NCBI GenBank assembly: GCA_002435865.1
Contig: DIWV01000005.1
Coordinates: 1 to 64,000, forward strand
DNA length: 64,000 nucleotides
Source: Cloacimonetes bacterium UBA6097
GTDB lineage: Bacteria; Cloacimonadota; Cloacimonadia; Cloacimonadales; Cloacimonadaceae
Reading direction: 5' to 3'
In this document: positions 44,007 through 53,077 of the stretch, in pieces
How positions within the stretch are numbered: position 1 is the stretch's first letter
How the letters are laid out: every line of letters starts with the position of its first letter
The notes under the pieces: generated by a model
Database searches by the model: none
What the model saw: the letters and a program-made list of their open reading frames with translations, nothing else
What the model was told of the DNA's origin: nothing
Position numbers and translations under genes: made by a program

Positions 44007-45083
44007 ATGCCTGTTTTTGAAGTATTAACCCTTGCTGAACGTGACCAATGGTCACAGTATCTATCCCAGTTACCACCTGAGCAGCAGGATATTTATTTTA
44101 CTCCGGAGTATTGTGAACTCTTTACAGAAGTGAGCGGAGGAGCTGCCAGATGCATGGTTTTTAAAGATGGGGATTTCATAGCTCTATATCCGTTTCATAT
44201 TGATAAGGTTAACAAACTTGGCTATAATCTTGATAAGGATTACTATGACATCCAGGGTGCGTATGGCTATAATGGGATAGTCTCCAATACAGATGACAGG
44301 AGCTTTCTGGATAAACTTACTGATAACTGGATTGCCTGGTGTAAAGATAATAATGTAATTGCCGAGTTTATCCGCTATAACCCTGTGCTGCAAAACCATA
44401 ACAAGTGTCCCTGGGCTGCGCCTGTTTATACTCTGGAAAATGTGCTGATTCCATTGACTTCCTTTCAGGAGGTTTGGGATAAATCTTTTTCCGGGAAAGT
44501 TAGAACTGATATCAGGAAAGCTATAGGGTACGGATTGAGCTTTGAAATTTACACCGGTGCAGGGATTAGCAAAGACAAATATGATAAATTCATAGAGCTG
44601 TATTTATCTACGATGGCAAGAAGAGGTGCTGATAATTTCTATTTGTTCAGCCCGGTTTTTTTTAATAAACTTATAAAAGAACTTAAAAATAATATCTATG
44701 TCAGCTTTGCTGTTTTGGATGGCACACCGGTAACGGCTGACCTTTTTTTGCATAACAACATTAACAGTTACGGCTTTTTATCCGGTTCTCTGGAAGAATA
44801 CAACTATCTTAGAGCCAATCGATTCCTTAGAAGTGAAGAGATGAAATTCCTCATCGAAAATAAGTTTAAGCATTATTCGATGGGTGGCGGTAATGTAAAT
44901 AACGACTCAATATTCAAATACAAAAAAGCATTCAGTATTAAAACAGAGTCGAAATTTTACATTGGCAAGTGTATCCATAATGAGGAAGTATATACCTCAG
45001 TCAAAAGCCAATGGCAACTAAAGTACCCTCATTTATTTGAAAAGTATAATAAAAGAGTATTGTGCTACAGGGATATAGCTTGA
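44007..45083 (+). CDS. FemAB/BioF2-like GNAT acyltransferase
   Basis: A 358-residue double-GNAT-fold protein. IYFTPEYCELFTE is the usual opening; FSGKVRTDIRKAIGYGLSFEI and VSFAVLDGTPVTADLFLHNNI match the GNAT/BioF2 domain. LRANRFLRSEEMKFLIE and HYSMGGGNVNNDSIFKYKKAF match the FemAB-type C-terminus. FemX relatives transfer amino acids from aminoacyl-tRNA; whether this one moves an amino acid or an acyl group is open. No clear ribosome-binding site is visible before the ATG. Confidence 0.8.
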   Translation: MPVFEVLTLAERDQWSQYLSQLPPEQQDIYFTPEYCELFTEVSGGAARCMVFKDGDFIALYPFHIDKVNKLGYNLDKDYYDIQGAYGYNGIVSNTDDRSFLDKLTDNWIAWCKDNNVIAEFIRYNPVLQNHNKCPWAAPVYTLENVLIPLTSFQEVWDKSFSGKVRTDIRKAIGYGLSFEIYTGAGISKDKYDKFIELYLSTMARRGADNFYLFSPVFFNKLIKELKNNIYVSFAVLDGTPVTADLFLHNNINSYGFLSGSLEEYNYLRANRFLRSEEMKFLIENKFKHYSMGGGNVNNDSIFKYKKAFSIKTESKFYIGKCIHNEEVYTSVKSQWQLKYPHLFEKYNKRVLCYRDIA

Positions 45084-45137
45084 TAAACGCACAGATATTT
45101 CCCTTACCCTGCTTAGTACATTATCCTTGCGATGTCG

Positions 45138-45170
45138 TTGCGATTCCCAGCAATTCGCTGGGAGGCGCAA
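45138..45170. repeat. Imperfect intergenic hairpin
   Basis: TTGCG ATT CCCAGC (45138-45151) pairs with GCTGGG AGG CGCAA (45157-45170) around AATTC. The outer and inner stems are perfect and the 3-base internal loop is mismatched. No T-run follows. It resembles a REP-type intergenic palindrome in the 160-base gap after the FemAB-like gene. Confidence 0.55.
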
Positions 45171-45260
45171 CCGTATTGCAGGGATATACTATTAAGGGAG
45201 TTTTAAGGTTAAAATGGATTACACAAGAGGGACTAAACTATTAAAGCCAAGTTAAAAGTT

Positions 45261-45686
45261 ATGCTCCCGGGTTTTACCGGAAATATGGATGATGTGGTAA
45301 TTTACTACAATGCTAAGCTTAATAGCTACATCGTTAGGAGAAAGGTTATTCCCAGGCATACTCCTGATAATACTATTGTAGTTGAGATTCATGCATTCCG
45401 GCGCAGGATAGGAGTAACGGAAGACTTTCTGGATGACTGCCGGGAATACATCCGCCTGTTTAACCAGAAATTCCGTAAGCAGGGCAGGGCGATGAGCACC
45501 TGGCCCAATGTTTACATGAAAATAATGAGATCGCTGAAGGTGCATTATCCCGGGATTGATTTTAAGACACTTACGCGTCAGGATGTTATTAACCAATCTT
45601 TACCCTGCAGGACTGTTGCAGATGCCGTAAGGGCGGGATATCTGGAAACTGTGCCGGGTTTTGAAAAACTGGATAAAGATATTTAG
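45261..45686 (+). CDS. Small conserved-looking protein of unknown function
   Basis: A 141-residue basic protein with PGFTGNMDDVVIYYNAKLNSYIVRRK near the N-terminus. I do not assign it to a named family. No signal peptide or membrane segment is seen. The frame is open upstream to 45237 and reads IKAKLKV before the ATG. An ATT at 45240 has AGAGGG 8 bases before it, whereas the ATG at 45261 has no ribosome-binding site, so a non-canonical upstream start is possible. It lies between a FemAB-like gene and a glycosyltransferase, 2 bases before the latter. Confidence 0.65.
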   Translation: MLPGFTGNMDDVVIYYNAKLNSYIVRRKVIPRHTPDNTIVVEIHAFRRRIGVTEDFLDDCREYIRLFNQKFRKQGRAMSTWPNVYMKIMRSLKVHYPGIDFKTLTRQDVINQSLPCRTVADAVRAGYLETVPGFEKLDKDI

Positions 45687-45688
45687 CC

Positions 45689-46852
45689 ATGCCTGAAAAA
45701 AGCAATAAAATATCGATAGTTTTACTGGGTCCGGGGCATGGGAATAATATAGATGCATTCCTTGATTTGCTTTTTTTACGGCAGGATTTTGAAGTTACAT
45801 TACTGGCTTTGGAATGCAGGGTGGACAGAGCAAAATTTCCTTTGCTTAAGGTTGAGGAATACGGGCATGCCAACGGTCTGCTTAAAAAGCTTAAGTCATA
45901 TGTAAAAATGATTCAGCTTCCCAGGCATGATATCCTGATGATACTGGGGGGAAGCAACCTTTATGAAGTTATCCCTGCTTTGCTGCTGATAAGAAGAAGG
46001 CGCACAGCTTTTAATACCTGGGGAGAAACGATACCCCGTCAAATTGGTGAAAAGGGCATAAATGCTTTTTTGTACCGGATTGTACTGAAATCTGTAGATG
46101 CCATTTTCTGCAACTGGTACGGAGTAAGGAATATCCTGCTGAAAAACGCTCCGGAACTTGAGCCGAAAATCTATATCCAGGGATGGGGTTTAAGCACTGA
46201 TTTTACTGAAGAAAAACCGGTAGTTTCCGAATTCACCAAAGATTATATCAAGTCTGTACCTGATGAAAGAGTAGTATTTTTAAACATCAGGTCTATAGAT
46301 TTCTATAACGAAATCGGGAAAATCCTGGATGCGCTGTTAATCCTTAAAAACAGCTATCCCGAGTATTTTAAGCGTGTATTATATGTTTTCTGGCATGGCA
46401 ATAATGTAAGAGAAGTGTTATTAAACCAAATTCTGAACTTCATAAATGAGCACGGATTAAAAGACCACCTGTGGTGCGTAAAACACCCGTTTATACCGAC
46501 TTCGGATATCAGGCATATTGTTGATGCAGCTGATGTTGTGGTCAATTTTGTCAATCGTGACCAGCTTTCCAGTTCGGTTCTGGAAGCCATGTATCTGAAA
46601 AAGCAGTTAATCATGTCTGATATTGAAGCTTACAGGATTCTAAATGAAGAATGCGGCACTCAGCTCAACCTGATACCTGTAACCACTGAAGCTCTGGTAA
46701 ATGAAATGAAATTTACGATCGACAATGTAAATAAAAGCAGCTTGCAGACAGAACTTATGGATTTGCGGAAAAGTATAGTGGAAAAACGCTTTACCAGAAC
46801 CAATAATGCTCCGGCTATTGCAGCGAAGTTTAATGAGATTCTTAGCAAATGA
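45689..46852 (+). CDS. Glycosyltransferase, GT4-like
   Basis: A 387-residue predicted GT-B glycosyltransferase. The N-terminal half opens SIVLLGPGHGNNIDAFLDLL and has DAIFCNWYGVRNILL. The C-terminal half has VVFLNIRSIDFYNEIGKIL, HPFIPTSDIRHIVDAADVVVNF and DQLSSSVLEAMYLKKQLI, the last with the Glu typical of the GT4 donor site. The glycine loop is weaker than in the minus-strand operon enzymes. It overlaps the following deacetylase gene (ATGA). Confidence 0.78.
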   Translation: MPEKSNKISIVLLGPGHGNNIDAFLDLLFLRQDFEVTLLALECRVDRAKFPLLKVEEYGHANGLLKKLKSYVKMIQLPRHDILMILGGSNLYEVIPALLLIRRRRTAFNTWGETIPRQIGEKGINAFLYRIVLKSVDAIFCNWYGVRNILLKNAPELEPKIYIQGWGLSTDFTEEKPVVSEFTKDYIKSVPDERVVFLNIRSIDFYNEIGKILDALLILKNSYPEYFKRVLYVFWHGNNVREVLLNQILNFINEHGLKDHLWCVKHPFIPTSDIRHIVDAADVVVNFVNRDQLSSSVLEAMYLKKQLIMSDIEAYRILNEECGTQLNLIPVTTEALVNEMKFTIDNVNKSSLQTELMDLRKSIVEKRFTRTNNAPAIAAKFNEILSK

Positions 46853-47982
46853 CTATAGAAAAATGTAAGTACTACAACGATCATCAAACTGCCTGCTGCC
46901 TGATGATTGATGACCTTGTTCCTGTGGCTGTAAGCAAGGACGGTAAAATTGGACCGGGAAATGACTGGGGTTATTTAAAAGACAGCAAAGACTCCCAGTT
47001 TAATTTTTTGGAAGAGAAGCTATTTAGCAAATATCCTGAAATCAGAGGCACAATCTTTTTACCTCTGGCAGTACATAAACACATGAAAGGCAATAAAGAC
47101 TATCAGGTTTTTGCAACAGATTTTGATGACGACTTTATCAGGTTCCTGAATAAAATCAGCTCCCGGTTTGAATTTGCCTTTCACGGTATCAGGCATACCT
47201 GGAAAGACGATAAGACCGGTTCAACTGTTTTTGAATTTGCAGATCCCACTAATGAAGATATTGCGGCTGCGATTACAGAAGTAAAAGAATTTGAGCAAAA
47301 GACAGGCATAACTTTTCACGGGGGCAAGTTTCCGGGATACAGATATAACCGGGTTGCTCAGAACTTACTGATGGATTTAAAAGCTGAGTGGTGGGCTTTG
47401 GATGCGGATATGATAAACTGTCCGGGTGCAAAAAACTCCATCCTGGCAGATGCAACATCAGGCATTAAGTATATTCCCACTAATGTCAGCGGGGATATTT
47501 TTATGGATAATCCCTCGCAGTCTGCCATCAGGAAGCTTGCAAAAAGAATAATCAGGAATAAATACTATCAAAAGCCCGGGGAATACTTGCTCTATTTGTA
47601 CAAAAACGGATACCCCATTATTATCCAGGAGCATTATCAGAACCAGGGCACTTCTGCAAAGAGACAGAAACCGAATCTTTATGATGATATTCTTTCCCTG
47701 GATAAAATCTATGGTCTGCTGAGTTCCCTGGATATCTGGCATTCTAACTGCACTGAAATTGCCGGATATCATGATTCGTATATTAATACGGAGATTAAAT
47801 CCAATAGTGATGAGGAATTTTCTGTGACCTACTCCGGTGAATCTGCAATACCGGGGTTGACTATCAGGACAGATGCAGAGAATTTGCTCCGGAAAGAAAA
47901 TCAAACCATAATAAAGGGAAACAGAAAAAACTCAAACTGGATTTTTAATAATATCAGACCGGGAACTTACATAAGGAAATAA
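46849..47982 (+). CDS. NodB-like polysaccharide deacetylase
   Basis: A 377-residue predicted carbohydrate de-N-acetylase. Motif 1 is CCLMIDDLVPV (Asp pair), motif 2 FAFHGIRHTW (H-x3-H metal ligands) and motif 3 GKFPGYRYN. All key residues are present, unlike the relative at 17795. No signal peptide is seen, so it may act on a cytoplasmic or lipid-linked sugar before export. The C-terminal ~100 residues (SVTYSGESAIPGLTIRT) look like a beta-sandwich. Confidence 0.78.
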   Translation: MTIEKCKYYNDHQTACCLMIDDLVPVAVSKDGKIGPGNDWGYLKDSKDSQFNFLEEKLFSKYPEIRGTIFLPLAVHKHMKGNKDYQVFATDFDDDFIRFLNKISSRFEFAFHGIRHTWKDDKTGSTVFEFADPTNEDIAAAITEVKEFEQKTGITFHGGKFPGYRYNRVAQNLLMDLKAEWWALDADMINCPGAKNSILADATSGIKYIPTNVSGDIFMDNPSQSAIRKLAKRIIRNKYYQKPGEYLLYLYKNGYPIIIQEHYQNQGTSAKRQKPNLYDDILSLDKIYGLLSSLDIWHSNCTEIAGYHDSYINTEIKSNSDEEFSVTYSGESAIPGLTIRTDAENLLRKENQTIIKGNRKNSNWIFNNIRPGTYIRK

Positions 47983-47984
47983 AT

Positions 47985-49067
47985 TTGGAAATCAGAATAA
48001 TTACCACTACAGAAGGTCTGGAAAGCATTAAACAGGATTGGGAAAGGATAGAGAAGAACTATCCCAATCTTACTATTTGTGCCACTTACAGATATAACTA
48101 TACCTGGTGGTCTGTGTTTAAGGATTCAGGCGTCTGCTCTTTATGGATTGTCTGTGTGATTCATAATAGTGTAATTATCGGAATTGCACCCTTTATGCTT
48201 AAACAGGTAACTAAACGTCTTGTTTCTTATAAACAGCTGATGTTTCTTTCCATGGCAGACACTAACGACATTATTTATGACAGCAGTTCTGATGCCAATG
48301 GTGATACTGTGTATAAAATGATTTTCAGCAGACTCGATGAAACCAAAGATGTCTGGGATGAAATAAACCTTACCCATATCAGCCACAAATCAGAACTGGC
48401 GCATTATCTGCTGAAGTCAAAGTATAACAGCAACTTTACTTATTTGATAGAAAATCCTTATATAGACGTGCAAGACTGCTATGTAAACGGTGAAATAAAT
48501 GACAATATATTACCCGATAAAACAAAACAATATGCCAACAGGTTAAAAAAACTAACAGATTATGAACTTATACTTACAACTGAGAACCGCATTGATGAAT
48601 TTGCAGTAATCCATCTGGCAGAGATGCATCATCTTAACCAGGCAGGTGAGCAGAACAGGCATTCCCTGTTTCAGGACAAGCTGCGATACAGCTTCTTCAG
48701 GTCATTGGCTGAACAGGGGCTGATTTACAGTTATATTTTGTTTGATAAACTTAAGTCCAAAACCATAATCTATAACTTTGGATTTATCTTTAACGGAATC
48801 TTCCATTCTGTTAACACAGGTTTTGAGCCTGAATACGGCAAATATGCAGTGGGAAAAGTTATGTACTATGAAATTCTGAAGGAAAACCTCATAAATCAGA
48901 AATGGAATATTCTGGATGCAGGCAGCGGACGTTATCAATGGAAATTTGAATGGACCTCCAGGTTTTATCTGATGTATCGCTATAACACTACCAATCAGCA
49001 GAGCAGTAAAATGAAGCTAAGTAAAAGAATAACTAAACTGGCAAAAGCAATCAGGTCAGGAATATAA
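47985..49067 (+). CDS. FemAB/BioF2-like GNAT acyltransferase
   Basis: A 360-residue double-GNAT protein. ATYRYNYTWWSVFKDSG and LWIVCVIHNSVIIGIAPFML are the typical first-domain elements; LRYSFFRSLAEQGLIYSYILF, FGFIFNGIFHSVNTGFEPEY and WNILDAGSGRYQWKFEW the second. The start is TTG, with AAGGA 7 bases upstream overlapping the previous gene's end. It is a paralogue type of the protein at 44007, though not close. The donor could be an acyl-CoA or aminoacyl-tRNA. Confidence 0.8.
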   Translation: MEIRIITTTEGLESIKQDWERIEKNYPNLTICATYRYNYTWWSVFKDSGVCSLWIVCVIHNSVIIGIAPFMLKQVTKRLVSYKQLMFLSMADTNDIIYDSSSDANGDTVYKMIFSRLDETKDVWDEINLTHISHKSELAHYLLKSKYNSNFTYLIENPYIDVQDCYVNGEINDNILPDKTKQYANRLKKLTDYELILTTENRIDEFAVIHLAEMHHLNQAGEQNRHSLFQDKLRYSFFRSLAEQGLIYSYILFDKLKSKTIIYNFGFIFNGIFHSVNTGFEPEYGKYAVGKVMYYEILKENLINQKWNILDAGSGRYQWKFEWTSRFYLMYRYNTTNQQSSKMKLSKRITKLAKAIRSGI

Positions 49068-49070
49068 TCA

Positions 49071-49700
49071 ATGGTTGATAAATTCATGCTCTCGGGCTTA
49101 TATCATAAAACTATTGGCAGATTGCTCGAATGCGCCAGATTATACAGGCTTAACCTGACAGGATATGCAAAACTGGATGTACCTGCAATTCCTGAAGGAT
49201 TTGAGTTTATGTTCCCTGATTTAAGTAATATTGAGCAGCTGAGACTTCACTATCAGGCAATTCCAGGGAAAATAGACAGGATAATTAAAAGGCTGGAATC
49301 AAATGATTACCGGTGTTTTGCTTATAAGGAAACACGTAGCGGACAGATAGCCTATACAAGATGGCTTTGTTACAGGGAATTTTTTAGTGCTGAACTAAGG
49401 AAAACCCTCAGATTCTCTGACAAGGAAGTATTAACTCTGGACAGTTATACTGCTCCGGATTACAGGCACTCAGGTCTGCATCATGCAATGAATATTGCAA
49501 TGTTAAACTGGCTTAAAGATAATACAGGGCTACAGTTTGTTTATATGGTAATCAAGTGTTTCATACCCCATTTGACAAAGATTCCGCTGGATTTGGGGTA
49601 CAGACCCATAAGTACAAAAGTTTATCCTAAGAAAGGTTCTTTTACAGAATTGATAAAACTGGTTACAGGAAAAATAAAGATTAAGCATGAAAAAGACTAA
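49071..49700 (+). CDS. GNAT-like acetyltransferase
   Basis: 209 residues with a GNAT-like core: DYRCFAYKETRSGQIAYTRWLCYREFF, then EVLTLDSYTAPDYRHSGLHHAMNIAMLNWL (the HSG replaces the usual pyrophosphate loop) and the Asn-rich KIPLDLGYRPIS. It follows the FemAB-like gene by 3 bases. Substrate unknown; together with three other acyltransferases nearby it suggests a heavily acylated product. Confidence 0.72.
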   Translation: MVDKFMLSGLYHKTIGRLLECARLYRLNLTGYAKLDVPAIPEGFEFMFPDLSNIEQLRLHYQAIPGKIDRIIKRLESNDYRCFAYKETRSGQIAYTRWLCYREFFSAELRKTLRFSDKEVLTLDSYTAPDYRHSGLHHAMNIAMLNWLKDNTGLQFVYMVIKCFIPHLTKIPLDLGYRPISTKVYPKKGSFTELIKLVTGKIKIKHEKD

Positions 49701-49743
49701 GAAAATGATTTATTATACAGCTATGTAGAGATTAGGAGATAAG

Positions 49744-51534
49744 ATGAACTTCATCCTTGTTTATTCATCGGAAAAAAGCATTCTGCAGGATGTAGAAAAA
49801 CTATATGGCAAAGATGCAGGGTTCAGGATTGAGCGGGAGTATAACCAGGCTAAACTGCTGATATACTCCGATACGAAAATTGAGCATCTTAACGTTGTGA
49901 ACGTTGTAAATGATATTGGGGACATTGACTATGGCAGTGAAGATAATTTCCTGGCTAACACCCATGATACTATTGCAGCAAAAATGGTCGTAAATGATAA
50001 TTATATAAAATTCAGGACGGACTACCTGGGGCTTTTACCTTTATATTACCACAAGACTGAAGCATCCACTATTATCAGCAGCAATATCTTTCTCATTAAC
50101 AATGTTATCAAAACCAGCTACTGCGAAGAATCTCTCTGGGATTCATTAATTTTTAAAAAGCCATTTAATAAAAACACATGGTTTTCCAATATATACTGCA
50201 CTATGCCCAATGAATTAGTTGTTGTTGACCTGGCAGCAGGGATAACAACTCTATCCGAAGGAAGACTGGAAGAAAATGTTTTTTCAGGGCAGGACAAGGA
50301 CTATGTGGGTGAAGCAATTGATTTCTTTCATAAAGCGCATCAGGTAATAACAAAAAAGAACCTACCCTTGGCAATATCTCTTTCGGCAGGTTCAGATTCC
50401 AGGACTGCTTTGGCAGGAGTAATGTCTATGAATACGGATTTTACTGCTTATAGCTGGGGTGCGGACTATTATCGTGAGACAAGGATGATTAAACATCTGA
50501 CTGAAAAACTGGGAATAAACTGGAAGCTGATGAGCTTTGAAGGCTTTAAAGAGGCAGAGGAATATTATCTTAGCCTGTCGCAGCTTACCAGTAATGGCTT
50601 ATCTCTGCAACGCTCACCGCACCATTTCTTTATGCATACAAAAATGGCACACGGCAGTGCTGTGTTTGAAGGAAATGGCGGCAGTGAATTTCTGAAAGCA
50701 GAAATAACTGACCTGTTCTATACCGATGCATACAGAGACATTATAGCAAGAAATAATGAACCGGGTGAGTACCTGAACAGAGTATTTTCATTTTTCTCAG
50801 ACGATTACAAGACCAAAATTATCCAATATATTATGGATAATTACAGCAGCTATTTAGTGGACTTTAAAACCCCCGGCGGATATGAAATGCACAGGAACTT
50901 CCTGCTGCAGTTCGTTCCAACCAGGGCTTTTACCGGTATGTTTAACTCAGCCATATATGCAGGACTGAGCTTGTACGAACCCTTTTTCTCACGTAATATG
51001 ATGATGACCACATTTGCAAATAATTTTGGACTGAAAACCGCAACTTTAATGTCAGGCTTTTCTCAGTTAGACCTATCTGTTGGCTTTCCGGGTAAGGTAA
51101 AGGATATTATACCACAGGCAAGAATGGTGGAAAATCTGTATCCAAAATTGTTAAAAACGCAGTTGGACAGAGGATTTAGCATGAAACAGGCGCTGTACCC
51201 ATTCGATATAACCAAGCTTGACGATATCAGAAAACTGGGCATACTAAGGAAAGTCCTTCCTATGGGATTTAAAAGGTACATAAAAGCTCAGAAGCAGAAA
51301 CTTTCAAAGCAAAAGGTGTTCAGGGGACAGACGGATTATAGCCAAACCTCATTCCTTGATTTGGACAGTAATATTAACCCTCTGCTGCAGGCAAATCTGA
51401 AACCTGCTTATAAGCGTGATAACAGATGTGTGGAAGATTTGAGTGTATGCCTTAATTCAATGACATATGTAAAAGCAGACGATATTTGGAAACTGCTTTC
51501 AGAAAAAAAAGCGCCTTTTTCTCCCACAAATTGA
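49744..51534 (+). CDS. Asparagine-synthase-like ATP-pyrophosphatase without glutaminase site
   Basis: A 596-residue protein with the asparagine synthetase fold. The N-terminal half resembles the Ntn domain (FRTDYLGLLPLYYHK), but residue 2 is Asn, not the catalytic Cys, so it should not use glutamine. The PP-loop reads AISLSAGSDSRTALAG (canonical SGG-DS), so the adenylating half may work. GNGGSEFLKAE and LYEPFFSRNMMM match later family blocks. Such proteins recur in exopolysaccharide loci with unknown amidation or ligation roles. AGGAG precedes the ATG. Confidence 0.82.
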   Translation: MNFILVYSSEKSILQDVEKLYGKDAGFRIEREYNQAKLLIYSDTKIEHLNVVNVVNDIGDIDYGSEDNFLANTHDTIAAKMVVNDNYIKFRTDYLGLLPLYYHKTEASTIISSNIFLINNVIKTSYCEESLWDSLIFKKPFNKNTWFSNIYCTMPNELVVVDLAAGITTLSEGRLEENVFSGQDKDYVGEAIDFFHKAHQVITKKNLPLAISLSAGSDSRTALAGVMSMNTDFTAYSWGADYYRETRMIKHLTEKLGINWKLMSFEGFKEAEEYYLSLSQLTSNGLSLQRSPHHFFMHTKMAHGSAVFEGNGGSEFLKAEITDLFYTDAYRDIIARNNEPGEYLNRVFSFFSDDYKTKIIQYIMDNYSSYLVDFKTPGGYEMHRNFLLQFVPTRAFTGMFNSAIYAGLSLYEPFFSRNMMMTTFANNFGLKTATLMSGFSQLDLSVGFPGKVKDIIPQARMVENLYPKLLKTQLDRGFSMKQALYPFDITKLDDIRKLGILRKVLPMGFKRYIKAQKQKLSKQKVFRGQTDYSQTSFLDLDSNINPLLQANLKPAYKRDNRCVEDLSVCLNSMTYVKADDIWKLLSEKKAPFSPTN

Positions 51535-51641
51535 AAATCTTTGTTTTATTAATATTAAGATTTATATATAGATAAGGAATTATAGTTAATTGAAAATAGA
51601 GAGAATAGTACAAGGAAGCTCCTCAAGAGTGTGGATAATTA

Positions 51642-53075
51642 ATGCTGTTTAATTCATACGAATTCATAATCTTTCTGGTTGCGGTTTTCATTTTATACTG
51701 GTTTGTATTTGTAAAAAGCCGCAATTTACAGAATTTGTTTTTATTGGTTGCAAGCTATTTGTTTTATGGATGGTGGGATTGGAGATTCCTTTCTTTAATA
51801 GCATTTAGTTCTGTTGTCGATTATATAGCGGGTTTGCAGATATACAACTCCAAAACAAAACCGGGAAAAGTATTATTCCTGTGCCTGAGTATATTTGTAA
51901 ACCTTGGGCTATTAGGGTTTTTCAAATATTATAATTTTTTCGTAAGTCAGTTTATTGATGCTTTCTCAGGTTTTGGTTTAAACCTTGATGCCAGAACGCT
52001 AAACATAGTTTTACCGGTAGGGATTAGCTTTTATACTTTCCAGACTATGAGCTATTCTTTGGATGTTTATTATGGAAAGCTAAAACCAACTAAAAATGTA
52101 ATTGCTTTTTTCACATATGTCAGTTTCTTTCCACAACTGGTAGCAGGTCCCATAGAACGGGCAATTAATTTACTCCCTCAGTTTATGAAGAACCGGGTGT
52201 TTGACTTTGAAAAAGCAAAAGATGGCTTGAAACACATTTTGTGGGGTCTGTTTAAAAAAGTAGTGATAGCAGACGGAGCAGCACGGTTTGCCAATATTGT
52301 GTTCAGTCAGTATGCAGATTTACCTGCAAGCAGTATAATCCTGGGTGTAGTATTTTTTGCTTTTCAGATATATGGTGATTTTTCAGGCTATTCAGATATA
52401 GCAATTGGAACTGCAAAGCTGTTTGGCTTTAGCTTAATGCGCAACTTTGCCTATCCATATTTCTCCAGAGATATTGCTGAATTCTGGCGCAGATGGCATA
52501 TCTCACTTTCCACCTGGTTCCGTGATTACCTTTATATCCCATTAGGGGGCAGCAAAGGCAATTTGTACAAAAAAATCAGAAATACACTCATAATTTTTGT
52601 AGTAAGTGGTTTCTGGCATGGAGCAAACTGGACTTTTATTATTTGGGGAGCTTTAAATGCGATATATTTCTTACCCCTGCTGCTTACCGGAACAAACAGG
52701 AAAAATACTGATATAGCTGCAGAAAACAGGTTGCTCCCATCTTTGAAAGAAGCCTTTCAGATTTTGCTGACGTTTACTCTTACCTGTATTGCCTGGATTT
52801 TCTTCAGGGCAAGAGATGTTGGGCAAGCATTAGATATATTTCGACATTTGTTTAATAAGTCCATTATATCTAAACCGGTTAACATGGGTTCGGCTTTTTA
52901 TTTGATAATAATTGGTTTTGTAATTGTTGAATGGCTTCAACGTCATAATGAACATGCCCTGGAACTTAGTTTTATTAAATATACTTGGATTAGATGGGCG
53001 GTCTATTATGGTATTGCATTCATTGTTTTCTATTATTTTAACTACCAGCAGACTTTTATATATTTCCAGTTCTGA
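51642..53075 (+). CDS. algI: MBOAT-family O-acyltransferase (AlgI-like)
   Basis: A 477-residue polytopic membrane O-acyltransferase that moves acetyl groups across the membrane for glycan O-acetylation. It has the MBOAT signatures FVSFFPQLVAGPIERA, ADFWRRWHISLSTWFRDYLYIPLGG (as AEFWRRWHIS..) and the catalytic His in SGFWHGANWTFIIWG. The 107 bases upstream are AT-rich and may hold a promoter; I see no strong ribosome-binding site. The next gene encodes its likely SGNH-type partner. Confidence 0.93.
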   Translation: MLFNSYEFIIFLVAVFILYWFVFVKSRNLQNLFLLVASYLFYGWWDWRFLSLIAFSSVVDYIAGLQIYNSKTKPGKVLFLCLSIFVNLGLLGFFKYYNFFVSQFIDAFSGFGLNLDARTLNIVLPVGISFYTFQTMSYSLDVYYGKLKPTKNVIAFFTYVSFFPQLVAGPIERAINLLPQFMKNRVFDFEKAKDGLKHILWGLFKKVVIADGAARFANIVFSQYADLPASSIILGVVFFAFQIYGDFSGYSDIAIGTAKLFGFSLMRNFAYPYFSRDIAEFWRRWHISLSTWFRDYLYIPLGGSKGNLYKKIRNTLIIFVVSGFWHGANWTFIIWGALNAIYFLPLLLTGTNRKNTDIAAENRLLPSLKEAFQILLTFTLTCIAWIFFRARDVGQALDIFRHLFNKSIISKPVNMGSAFYLIIIGFVIVEWLQRHNEHALELSFIKYTWIRWAVYYGIAFIVFYYFNYQQTFIYFQF

Positions 53076-53077
53076 TT

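Noticed and set aside
45062..45244. 60-residue frame after the FemAB-like gene
   Set aside because: It covers the intergenic hairpin, has no ribosome-binding site and no protein-like pattern.
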